A stretch of DNA of 64,000 bases from Aphidius gifuensis. Lineage: Eukaryota > Arthropoda > Insecta > Hymenoptera > Braconidae. This document shows positions 1-8,388 of the stretch, piece by piece. Numbering within the stretch: the stretch's first letter is position 1; each line of letters starts with the position of its first letter. The stretch lies in contig NC_057792.1 in NCBI RefSeq assembly GCF_014905175.1, positions 11,883,321 to 11,947,320 on the forward strand, in the 5' to 3' direction. A program made the position numbers and the translations under genes. Under the pieces are notes generated by a model. That model was given only the letters and a program-made list of their open reading frames with translations, was not told where the DNA came from and did no database searches.

Positions 1-1395
1 GACGATAATTACCGTCATGTTATCTTATCAAATCACGCTAGTTTTCTTATATACTCAGCTAAAAGAGAGTGTTGCATTTTTTGTGTTTCAGTTATAAAAC
101 ACACGTAGAGAATATACATGTATATGTTTATAACATGGGTAAGAATTCTTGACGGAAGTCTACCAGGCCAACATATAGCAAAACAAACAATGAGACTATA
201 TGGTGAGAGGAAGTTAAACTATATGGGTAAAATACTGAGGAAACATCCAGTTGTTTTCTCAAAGACGTTGAAGTAGTCTAGAAAACTTAGTATTTATTAA
301 CCACACTATTACTTCAGTAAGTTAGTTTCAAATAGTTTCTGGGTATAATTACACTCTGTTTGATAAATTTTATATACAATAGTCATCATCAATTTCAAGT
401 TGTAGGATTATCCCGTGCTACAAATTTAGAAAAGAAGCAAATATTGACACTCTTAATTTTCGGAAAAATTCGATAATATTTGGGTTAAGCAATGACTTAC
501 GTAGTCTTTAAAAAAAATACTAGTGATAACAATTTACGTTTGAGGAAGTTGGTAAAAAAAGATTACGTCTATTATAAAATTTTATCAGCATGAAAAAGAT
601 AATGGACTAGCACCCTATTGTTCATACTTTTCACCCCGGTTAGTAGTGTGTTTACTTGCATGTGCTGACGAAATGTTTGTAGCTTAAAGGGAAAAAGTAA
701 CTAAAGAACCCTCGATGTGTCATACACGCTACCCACACGCCTCCAGTACATATCCTTTATTATAAGTTTATGACTTATATATTATTGACTGATAGAATAA
801 GTTATGCGGTTGCCAACTGTTCCGGAAATCACAACACCAGAAGTATTGTCTTTGAATATCTGAATAAAAAAAATATTTCTATATTATATATAATTTTTGA
901 GGATATGAACTCATAGTTTCTGACTTTATCGATTTCGACAAAGACTTACTAGATGGTAAATTTGATTGTTGGACAATATCCCGAGATAAAATTATTCTGT
1001 ATTGCATTAATAGTTATCAGTGTTCTTGTTACTCGCTTACTCGAGTAGGTTCCAAGTACTCGGGTACCATGATTTTTCAGGTTCCGGGTAAATTGTCGGG
1101 TCTACATATTTTCTCGGTAATAAAGAAATTTAGAATAATATCTGAAAAATAAACTTCATATTTAATTTTTTACCAGATCGTAAATGTTGCCCAAGTGTAA
1201 CAACTTACAACTCGAATACTTGAAAAAACCCGCTAATGAACCGAAAATATATTCCTCGAGTGTTCGAGTATCTCGGGTAACGAGGATTACCCGTAGCATC
1301 CGATCTACAGAACGTTTGTTTCGTAATTGAGTTTTTTATATCGAAGTAACTCGGAAGTAATCGGGAAATGTTTATACTTGAAAAATTTTGATGTG
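1..1395. other. Gene-free stretch with a TCGGGTA/ACTCG motif cluster
   Basis: No coding region, RNA gene or transposon terminus recognised. From about 1030 to 1300 the motifs ACTCG, TCGAG and CGGGTA (and their complements TACCCG, CGAGT) recur in both orientations, for example around 1040, 1060, 1258 and 1270. This resembles the subterminal repeats of some hAT-type elements, but no terminal repeat pair or target duplication was found, so it is left unclassified. Confidence 0.4.
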
Positions 1396-1599
1396 TATCC
1401 CCGGGTAGGAATTGCCAAGACTTACGACACGGCCAAGTCTTGTCCCAATAATGGCAGCCAATGCTTGGCAGCCAATCGTGCGCCATCCATGGGCCAAGGC
1501 TTGGCTGACTCATGGCTGGTTATTTATGCTTACCAAGGCTTGTATTCCAATGCTTGGCCGAACATTGGTTGAAGAAGAGGTGGCCACTGGCCAGCTCTT

Positions 1600-1860
1600 A
1601 TCAAGCCATTTATCGGCCGAGTCTTGGTAAATTATTTGGTGGCCAAGACTTGAAACAGATGATTAAGAAAAGGCTTGGCTCATTAAGGGCTGGCCAGCCA
1701 TTGATCGACCGTTCATTGGCCAAGTCTTGGTTCATTATTGGGTGGCCAAGACTCGAAAAAGATGATTAAGCCAAGGCTTGGCTCATTAAGGGCTGGCCGG
1801 CCATTGATCGGCCGTTCATCGGCCAAGTCTTGGTTAATTATTGGGCGGCCAAGACTGGGA
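1600..1860. repeat. 103-bp tandem repeat in the left arm
   Basis: The block around CAAGTCTTGG starts at 1618, 1721 and 1824, giving a period of 103 bp over about 2.5 copies. The inverted counterpart in the right arm (about 4420-4690) has a similar array. Confidence 0.75.
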
Positions 1861-2155
1861 ATATACAATTAAGCCAAGAGTTTGGCACATTAAAGATTGG
1901 TGAACTTGACTTGCCATTCGTCGGCCGAGTGTCGATTGTTCTTTGGGTCACCAAAATTGATTATTTTTTATTCTTTCGACATATGTGAATATATATTAAG
2001 AGCCACTGTTATGAATTTAATATTGAAAATTTTTTATTCAATTATATATATGTGTATGTGTATAACAGATATACTCATTTTTTTCTTACATAACGAAAAT
2101 TTCAAGAAAAAATTTTTTTTTTTTTATAAATTATTAAAATATATTCCGGGGTTAA

Positions 2156-2661
2156 GGAGGTTATGCACAAATTACTCTTTTTTTAAAAAATATAATGAGA
2201 ATGTTCTGAAATTTTGTATACAAATAGATCTTTTCATTCTGAATACAACGGTATAATTATTTTCTTATGTTGATCGGTTAAATTTTTTGTAATTAATTAT
2301 TGAAAATAATATTTAACATTGGCTCTTATGGAGATTTCAACCATTTTTTCGGATAGAAAAAATGATAAAAAAGTCTTGAAAAAAATCACACATATACTAG
2401 AAACCGAGTTTTATTAATTGCGCGAAAAATTTTCATATGTTGATCGGTCAATTAATGAGAAATTAATTATAAACTTTACAAAAATGAGATGTGGCAACGT
2501 ATGGCATGTTCAAACACACACGCATACCCGCAATCCCATATATTGTATACGGGGCGCAGGCGCTTCACACTTTATTATTTTACAGTGTAGCCAAGTTTCA
2601 CTTGAGACTGTGACGTCAGAAATTCCCCGCAACACCCGCAATGAATTTGTGTATAACCTCC
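2156..2661. mobile_element. TTAA-flanked MITE (piggyBac-like target), nested
   Basis: TTAA at 2152-2155 and again at 2662-2665 flank a 506-bp element with terminal inverted repeats GGAGGTTATGCACAAATT and its near-perfect complement. The opposite arm of the host element carries the empty site, a single CCGGGGTTAATGAA (read on the complement of 4141-4155). The offset between the arms jumps by exactly 510 bp across this point, equal to 506 plus the duplicated TTAA. A second copy of the same family lies at 57358-59605. No transposase is encoded. Confidence 0.92.
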
Positions 2662-2774
2662 TTAATGAAACAGATAAAATTTAAATATCGGCTGAGTGTC
2701 GGTTGATTCTTGGATTGCCATGATTATAATGTAAATCCAAGTAGAACAAATTTTCCTCATCTCTAATTGTTGCT

Positions 2775-2850
2775 GCTATGGTTAAGTCAGTAAGGCTCTG
2801 GAGTTTCAACTAGGAGGTCCCGTGTTCAAGTCCTGGTGAAGTCAAGTATT
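2775..2850 (+). other. tRNA-like module inside the foldback element
   Basis: A box-A-like stretch (TGGTTAAGTCAGT) is followed about 45 bp later by a good box-B-like GTGTTCAAGTCCT. The cloverleaf is not clean, so this is a tRNA-derived or degraded tRNA sequence rather than a gene. Confidence 0.35.
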
Positions 2851-3240
2851 TATGGTGTAGTTTTTTCAGTCAAATAAATTATTAATTATGTAAATAAAAA
2901 AATTAAATTGTTTAAACAATTAAAAAAAATTTTTTTTTTTATAAAATTATTAAATTTTTGGGAGTCTTGGCCGAGTATTGGCAGCCAATGCTTGGCCCAG
3001 TATTGGTAGCCAAGCTTAAATTGGTGTCAATCCCCAAGCCTGGTGCAAGCACTGACCAAGACTGGCAGCCAAGACTTGGCAACATTTTGCCAGGCTTGGC
3101 CCAATGCTTGGCCATGTTGTTTTCTCCATCACGGTTCTGTATCTATTGATATCAATTTTTAATTCAGTCGGCGATTTTTTACAATTTTTTCGAATGCATA
3201 TGCATAGCAGGTATACCTGATACGTATTTATATAATTATA

Positions 3241-3243
<3 letters not shown>

Positions 3244-3271
<28 letters not shown>
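3244..3271. repeat. (TA)n microsatellite
   Basis: Uninterrupted TA dinucleotides in the spacer of the foldback element. Confidence 0.95.
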
Positions 3272-3277
<6 letters not shown>

Positions 3278-5111
3278 TATAGGTATATAAATATTAATTT
3301 TAAATTAAAACTGAAAATAGTTTTCTTATTAATAGAGGTATTTCCCTATCTAATGAGCTTACTTTCAGATTTTTCCGATGTATAATAAAATAGATATAAT
3401 ACCTTGTAAAAGCCTGCAGGTACAATATTTGACTGTAAAATGGCGATATCCAAAAACAGGCTCGTGGCACACCGTGGTGAGGGACGTGACTTATCGTCTA
3501 TTCTGGTATTTCTACCATTCGTGGTTCTCTTTATATTTTAACCAATTTTTGACTAGTTTTGCCAAGTTAAAAAAAAAGGGTTATTTTCGTAAAAATTTTT
3601 TATTTAAGTTTAATTTTTATAGTTTTTTTTAATTCATTTCAAATATTTCCCTCCACATTTTAGCCAGGCTTAAGACTGGCAAGGTTCGTAAACAATTAAT
3701 TTACTGGCATGTTTAAAAATGTTTAAATTGTGTATGCATACACATACATGTATAATTTTTATTTCTTATTTGTTTAAGGATACTGATATATCCAGCTATA
3801 TGTACTATACTTATTCATATATAAATATTTATACATATATATGCGTGTATATGTAATTTAAGAAAGAAATAATATAATATACTCACAATAATAAATGAAT
3901 AATTAAATTAATAAAATTTATATTCTTTTCTCTTCGTCTATCTCCATGCTTGTTTTATAAATGCATCGGTTCTATCTTCATGTCATTTCAGTGCACATGC
4001 ATACGCACATCTGATACCTGACTAATTGAACAATTGAACTAATTGAACAGATGACGAAAATTTGTTCTACTTGAATTCACATTATAATCATGGCAATCCA
4101 AGAATCAACCGACACTCGGCCGATATATAAATTTTATTTTTTTCATTAACCCCGGAATATATTTCAATAATTTATAAAAAAAAAAAAATTTTTTCTTGAA
4201 ATTTTCGTTATGTAAGAAAAAAATGGGTAGCTGTTATACAGTATATAATTGAATAAAAAAATTTCAATATTAAATACATAACAGCGGCTCTTAATATATA
4301 TTCACATATGTCGAAAGAATAAAAAATAATCAATTTTGGTGACCCAAAGAACAATCGACACTCGGCCGACGAATGGCAAGTCAAGTTCACCAATCTTTAA
4401 TGTGCCAACTCTTAGCTTAATTGTCTATTCCCAGTCTTGGCCACCCAATAATTAACCAAGACTTGGCCGATTAATGGTTGATCAATGCCGAGCCTTGCGG
4501 CTCAATCATTTGTTTCCAGTCTTGGCCGCCCAATAATGAACCAAGACTTGGCCGATGAATGGTCAATCAATAGCTGGCCAGCCCTTAATGAGCCAAGCCT
4601 TGGCTTAATCATCTGTTTCGAGTCTTGGCCACCCATTAATTTACCAAGACTCGGCCGATAAATGGCTTGATAAGAGCTGGCCACCTTATGGTCGGCCAAG
4701 CATTGGAATACAAGCCTTGGTAAGCAAATAACCAGCCATGAGTCAGCCAAGCCTTGGCCTATGGATGGCGCACGATTGGCTGCCAAGCATTGGATGCCAT
4801 TATTGGGACAAGACTTGGCCGTGTTGTGAGTCTTGGCAATTCCTACACGGGTAATAACAAAAATTTTTAGTGAACAACGCTGCTCCTATTTTTAAGTGTT
4901 ATCCTTTAACTTTTAAATCTGTCAACAAATTTGGCGTTTTGTGGTTTCATTTTGTAAATTTTTTTTTTATAAATAATTTAAAAAAAAAAAGTTTTGTAAT
5001 TAGGTTTTTAATAAATTTTTTATTCAGGTTCTATGTACGTCACAAATTTTTTGAAAATAAGATTGGATCAGGATACTATGGTCAGGATATATTGAACACG
5101 AAACCTAAAAA

Positions 5112-5211
5112 NNNNNNNNNNNNNNNNNNNNNNNNNNNNNNNNNNNNNNNNNNNNNNNNNNNNNNNNNNNNNNNNNNNNNNNNNNNNNNNNNNNNNNNNN
5201 NNNNNNNNNNN
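5112..5211. other. Assembly gap (100 N)
   Basis: Exactly 100 N, the usual placeholder for a gap of unknown size. It cuts through a small reading frame of the virus-like cluster. Confidence 1.
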
Positions 5212-5298
5212 TTACAACTAAAAATTGTTGATCAAAACGGAAAATTAGTGAATTTTCGTGGTGAAACAGTAACCATTACGTTACATGTAAAATCATAG
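5212..5298 (+). pseudogene. C-terminal end of a small virus-like cluster protein
   Basis: About 28 codons run out of the N gap and end in TAG at 5296-5298. The visible part contains DQNGKLVNFRGETVTITLH. I recognise this pattern from the C-termini of small uncharacterised proteins that occur in multi-copy virus-like (Polinton/Maverick-type) loci of insects and cnidarians; that recognition is from memory. The N-terminal part is lost in the gap. The next reading frame starts only 3 bases after the stop, typical of a compact gene cluster. Confidence 0.45.
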
Positions 5299-5300
5299 GA

Positions 5301-5480
5301 ATGGGAATTTGCTTCAATTCACGGGCAATAAAACGTGGGTCATCGTATAAAAGCAGCACATCATGGACACCTCCAGTCAGTCTGAATCGAGCAGTCAAGA
5401 AGTTGACACCTCAGAATATAAATTACCTGCAAAGTCTAGGTCTAAAAGTAAAAAAAAATTTTGAAACTTTAATTGGATAA
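5301..5480 (+). CDS. Small 59-aa protein of the virus-like cluster
   Basis: An intact ATG-to-TAA frame of 59 codons begins 2 bases after the stop codon of the preceding fragment. The protein is basic, with a motif WTPPVSLNRAVKKLTPQNI and then YLQSLGLKV. Small basic proteins with a TPP...LT..N..FL.SLG.KV pattern accompany the same capsid-like genes elsewhere in insect genomes, as far as I recall. Function is unknown; a virion-associated or DNA-binding role would be inference. It may be non-functional because its neighbours are broken. Confidence 0.5.
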   Translation: MGICFNSRAIKRGSSYKSSTSWTPPVSLNRAVKKLTPQNINYLQSLGLKVKKNFETLIG

Positions 5481-5519
5481 ATATAACTTGTCTTAATTGT
5501 TTTACACGTCAAAATAAGT

Positions 5520-6130
5520 GATGAAAATATTTTCGATATAAACGCACCAGTTTAATTCAACAACGAAATATCCAACTATGAGCTACATGCTCATCAGTCA
5601 TTTGGATCAACTAGTTTCGATAATAGTGATGAAATAAGAATATCAATACAGAATCAAGATTTGTTTGTTTTACCATCAAAAAGCTATATACGTATGAGTG
5701 GAAAATTAACGCAACAACATGCTGCTGCAAATGCAGAAGATCCACTTGCTAATATTTTCTCTTTAACGTTAGTAAAAAATGCTATGTGTTTTTTGTTTGA
5801 TGGAATGCGTTATGAATTAAATGGAGTTTTAATTGATGAATCAAATAATGTTGGTATAACATCTACAATGAAAAATTAGATTCCAGAATGAATCATGAAA
5901 ATGCAGCACCCGTATTCAGAGGATGTTCTCATTAGGGCTCATTAGGGCGCTCAAAGCGCCACCATCGGAAAAAAAACGCCCTAATGAGAACATCCTCTGA
6001 ATACGGGTGCAGGGTGGATAAATCGAAATTATATGAAATTAATAAATGATGATGGATATTTTGATATATGCGTTCCATTAAATATGATAAGGAAGAAAAG
6101 AAGGATAATTCTAAAAAATTAACAACTTTT
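5520..6130 (+). pseudogene. Capsid-like protein, N-terminal half, broken
   Basis: Reading-frame blocks that resemble the N-terminal half of a multi-copy capsid-like protein family of virus-like DNA elements. Recognisable landmarks are a LPSKSY block near 5670, a RYELNG block near 5810, and a DGYFDI block near 6055. Breaks seen: an in-frame stop near 5552, a stop after the block at 5877, and a 105-bp hairpin insertion at 5906-6010 that separates the last two blocks. The frame is lost after about 6130. Fragments of the C-terminal half of the same kind of protein lie on the opposite strand at 10869-11222 and 7950-8388, so this locus is either rearranged or holds two copies. Assignment to Polinton/Maverick-like elements is from memory of the family. 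Confidence 0.5.
5906..6010. mobile_element. Perfect 32-bp-arm hairpin inserted in the capsid-like gene
   Basis: Left arm 5906-5937 and right arm 5979-6010 are perfect reverse complements, beginning GCACCCGTATTCAGAGG. The loop of about 41 bp includes GGCGCTC...GCGCC. Removing about 106 bp rejoins the reading frame of the host gene. A TGCA on each side (5902-5905 and 6008-6011) may be the target duplication. Confidence 0.85.
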
Positions 6131-6150
6131 AAAAATTTGGTTTCACATAT

Positions 6151-6470
6151 TTATTCATTAATAAAATTCAATTCTCCATTGTCAGTTCCTTCTTTACATT
6201 TTAAACATTTCTTTTCTAGTACATAATAAGATATTCCAACTTCATCTTCACAATCATTTTATATTGGATGTTTTTTGCATCGTTTTAATTCTGAAATTGT
6301 TGGATTTGAACGTTGTTCTACAGATAATTTTTCCCAAATTTCATCAATTTGATGTGATGCAAATTTATAATAAAATACTCACTGGAAGTGCAGCAATATA
6401 TTTTTGTTTCAATTCAGTTATATTTTCAACTGCACAAAAATGTAAAATGGATTTTTTCATGTTGGCTCAT
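6151..6470 (-). pseudogene. Cysteine-containing protein of the virus-like cluster, broken
   Basis: On the - strand an ATG at 6470 opens a frame that overlaps the stop of the upstream gene by ATGA (6467-6470). Blocks with coding character continue to a TAA at 6151-6153, including LKRCKKHP and KKCLKCKEGT, which look like paired-Cys metal-binding motifs. At least one frameshift or stop lies in the middle (near 6360) and another near 6265. The function is unknown. The overlapping stop/start argues that this and its neighbour were once adjacent genes of one compact element. Confidence 0.45.
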
Positions 6471-6969
6471 GTTGAAAATTTTTTAATATACCAATATTTG
6501 TATCTCTGCGCATTTTCATATGCACATTTGTAAGAACTGCATAAAGGATGTGAATTCATATGTCGTATTGCTGGATGTTCCATCTCTAATATTTTTATAT
6601 CTAAACAACCCAAGTCTTCCAAATTAAAATTGTCATCGGATTAAAACGTAAAATAAATGTTAACCATTTTTTTCTATCTTCACCTTTGACAAATAAATAA
6701 TTAAACTTTCCAACTAATTCTTCAATGATTATTGTTGATACGTTATTATATTGATCATGACCAGCTTCCTAAGATATCCCATGATAATTTTCTTCACAAT
6801 TATTCACAGTATTTTTATATTCTTCTATTAGATGTGATTTTTCACAAGGTGGTTTGAATATTTTTATAGTTGGTGAAGATCTTGAATTTATAGGTTGGAT
6901 AACCAATTCTTTTACAACAAATAAACTTTGAGGTTTTTGAAATCCTTGTAAATCAAGGAATGCTGACAT
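6467..6969 (-). pseudogene. Conserved virus-like cluster protein (DLQGF family), broken
   Basis: Begins with ATG at 6969 and reads MSAFLDLQGFQ, then a FKPPCEK block, a NYHGI block, and, after a stop near 6766 and a frameshift near 6630, a C-terminal part with HPLCSSYKCAYENAQRYKYW. The DLQGF...FKPP...YHG...C..H layout matches a family of about 170-residue uncharacterised proteins found next to capsid-like genes in insect virus-like loci; I know it only as a conserved pattern. One in-frame stop and at least one frameshift make it a pseudogene. The gene ends in TGA overlapping the ATG of the next frame. Confidence 0.5.
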
Positions 6970-6987
6970 TTTGTTTTAATATTTATC

Positions 6988-7012
6988 TACTCAACTCAAC
7001 TCAACTCAACTG
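6988..7012. repeat. ACTCA microsatellite
   Basis: Pentanucleotide ACTCA repeated about five times, just upstream of the start of the DLQGF-family frame. Confidence 0.9.
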
Positions 7013-7199
7013 AATAGTGACCAGTTCTGAACTGATGATATTTCTTTTATACCTCTGAATAACGAGCTCTTTTTCCGTCCCTTCCACTTCCTATTTACTC
7101 CTACCATTTTTTACCCCCTCCATAACTTATTTCAAAAACATCAAATAGATGATGAAATAATGAAATTACTTACAATACTTTCTGTAATTTGTCTTGATG

Positions 7200-7275
7200 A
7201 TGCAAGAGCTAAGGTTCCAACCTATAAAATGATTGGTCCTTAGTTCGATCAAGACAATTTTTTTTTTTTTAAATT
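7200..7275 (+). other. Stem-loop with a Pol III-like T run
   Basis: TTGTCTTGAT near 7190 pairs perfectly with ATCAAGACAA near 7245, and a GTTCGATC box-B-like motif lies just before the second arm. A run of about 13 T follows. The T-arm cannot form next to the acceptor-like stem, so this is not a normal tRNA; it could be a tRNA relic or chance. Confidence 0.25.
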
Positions 7276-7321
7276 TTATCAACATTGATTTTTATATACA
7301 TAAAATAAAAAAAAAAAATAT

Positions 7322-7420
7322 TCCTTCGAGCCGGATTCGAACCAGCGACCTCTGGATATCTCTCATATTTTAATCAAACTAATTACAGTCCATTGCTTCT
7401 ACCAACTGAGCTATCGAAGG
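7322..7420 (-). tRNA. tRNA-Tyr (anticodon GTA) with intron
   Basis: On the - strand the acceptor stem CCTTCGA pairs with TCGAAGG, box A reads TAGCTCAGTTGGTAG, the anticodon loop reads CTGTAA and box B reads GGTTCGAATCC. An intron of about 24 nt follows position 37, where tRNA-Tyr introns normally sit. The sequence matches the usual insect tRNA-Tyr except for one extra A in the D arm (GAAGC for GAGC) and A where G is usual at position 27, so the D stem has a mismatch. A run of 11 T a few bases after the 3' end is a good Pol III terminator. It may be functional or slightly decayed. Confidence 0.85.
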
Positions 7421-7494
7421 CAATTTAGTTCTTCATTGAATAATATTTATGAAGGAATATTCTTTTACCGATAGGATATAGCATAATCTCTTGT

Positions 7495-7562
7495 TTGTTT
7501 CAGAGGATAGCGTGCCAAACTCTCATGCAAAAGGTCCGAGTTGAAATCCCGGTTGGGGAAAA
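7495..7562 (+). other. Possible tRNA-derived fragment
   Basis: GATAGCGTGCC and, 45 bp on, GAGTTGAAATCCC resemble degenerate box A and box B. A T run follows at 7566. No convincing cloverleaf. Confidence 0.25.
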
Positions 7563-7949
7563 TATTTTTTTTTCTCTATAATAAGAACTTTTTTACCGAT
7601 ATATTCCGCGGGCATTTAAAAATTCAAAAAATAAAAAATTCAAGATGGCCTCCTATGAAAAAATAATAATAATTAAAAAAGCATTATGACGTCAGTAGAA
7701 AAGTAATAATAATTCAAAAATAAATAAATGAAGAGAAAATCAAATTGATATTGAAATTTCAATATCAAATTTCAATATAAGATTCATAACGTGCAAAATA
7801 TTATTTATTCAATTAAGAATAATATTGTCAATAATATACACAAGCAAAGTGTTTTAATATAAAAACCAACAATATTTTACATTATAATACAATATAATAC
7901 AAATTTTTTTCATGTACATTATTTGATTCATTTATTTTTTTTCATTCTT

Positions 7950-8388
7950 TTACATATTGTTATGAGATAAATATAGGATTAGTAAGTTTACAGGCAAATT
8001 GTATATATTCAACGAGCTTGCGTAGTGAACCACTAATTGGATTATATGCAACAATTCGATCATGTAAATCAAACAATAACCTGATGTTTGAGCTGGAAAT
8101 TGCGTTGTTGATTCAAATTCAAGTCGAATATCTACTGGTCCAAATTTTAAAAATTCATTTTGTTTTGAACAATCTATGACAATAAGTGGAGCTTCTTCCA
8201 AAAATTTTTGTCTTGTAAACAATGGTTGTGGTATTTCTGTGTAATAGTGAGATGCTTGAAAATATGCAAACGTATCATATAATAATGAAAATTGATTATA
8301 AGCGAAATCAATATTCAAATTCCCATAAAGATATGATTGTGAATTTGAAAGCAGCTTATAATCATGCAAGTTAGAATAATCAAAAACA
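7950..8388 (-). pseudogene. Capsid-like protein, C-terminal part
   Basis: A reading frame of about 146 codons on the - strand that resembles the C-terminal part of the same capsid-like family as 5520-6130. Landmarks are a YGNLNIDF block near 8310, an APLIVIDCSKQNE block near 8175 and a GYCLI block near 8075. After the last block the frame drifts, so the true C-terminus is altered. It begins exactly at the 8-bp target duplication of the hAT-type element 8389-10860; the preceding part of the same gene lies on the other side of that element at 10869-11222. The original gene ran on the - strand. Confidence 0.55.

Larger units (their letters stand above)
1396..4856. mobile_element. Large inverted-repeat (foldback) element
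   Basis: The two ends are reverse complements over more than 700 bp: positions 1408-1422 pair with 4829-4843 and the match continues inward to about 2150 and back out to about 4145. The outer arms carry a 103-bp tandem repeat rich in GGCCAAG/CTTGGC. The inner arms carry a matching stretch near 1897-2150 and 4145-4393. The spacer (about 2720-4080) holds a tRNA-like module, a (TA)n run and unassigned sequence. The left arm is interrupted by a nested TTAA element at 2156-2661. No transposase gene is visible, so it is non-autonomous or a relic. Exact termini are approximate; left reads CCCGGGTAGGAATTGCC and right CCGTGTAGGAATTGCC (as complement). Confidence 0.75.

Noticed and set aside
1205..1630. 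Frames over the CCAAGGCTTGG repeats at the left foldback arm
   Set aside because: They overlap on both strands, follow the 103-bp repeat and have no protein-like composition.
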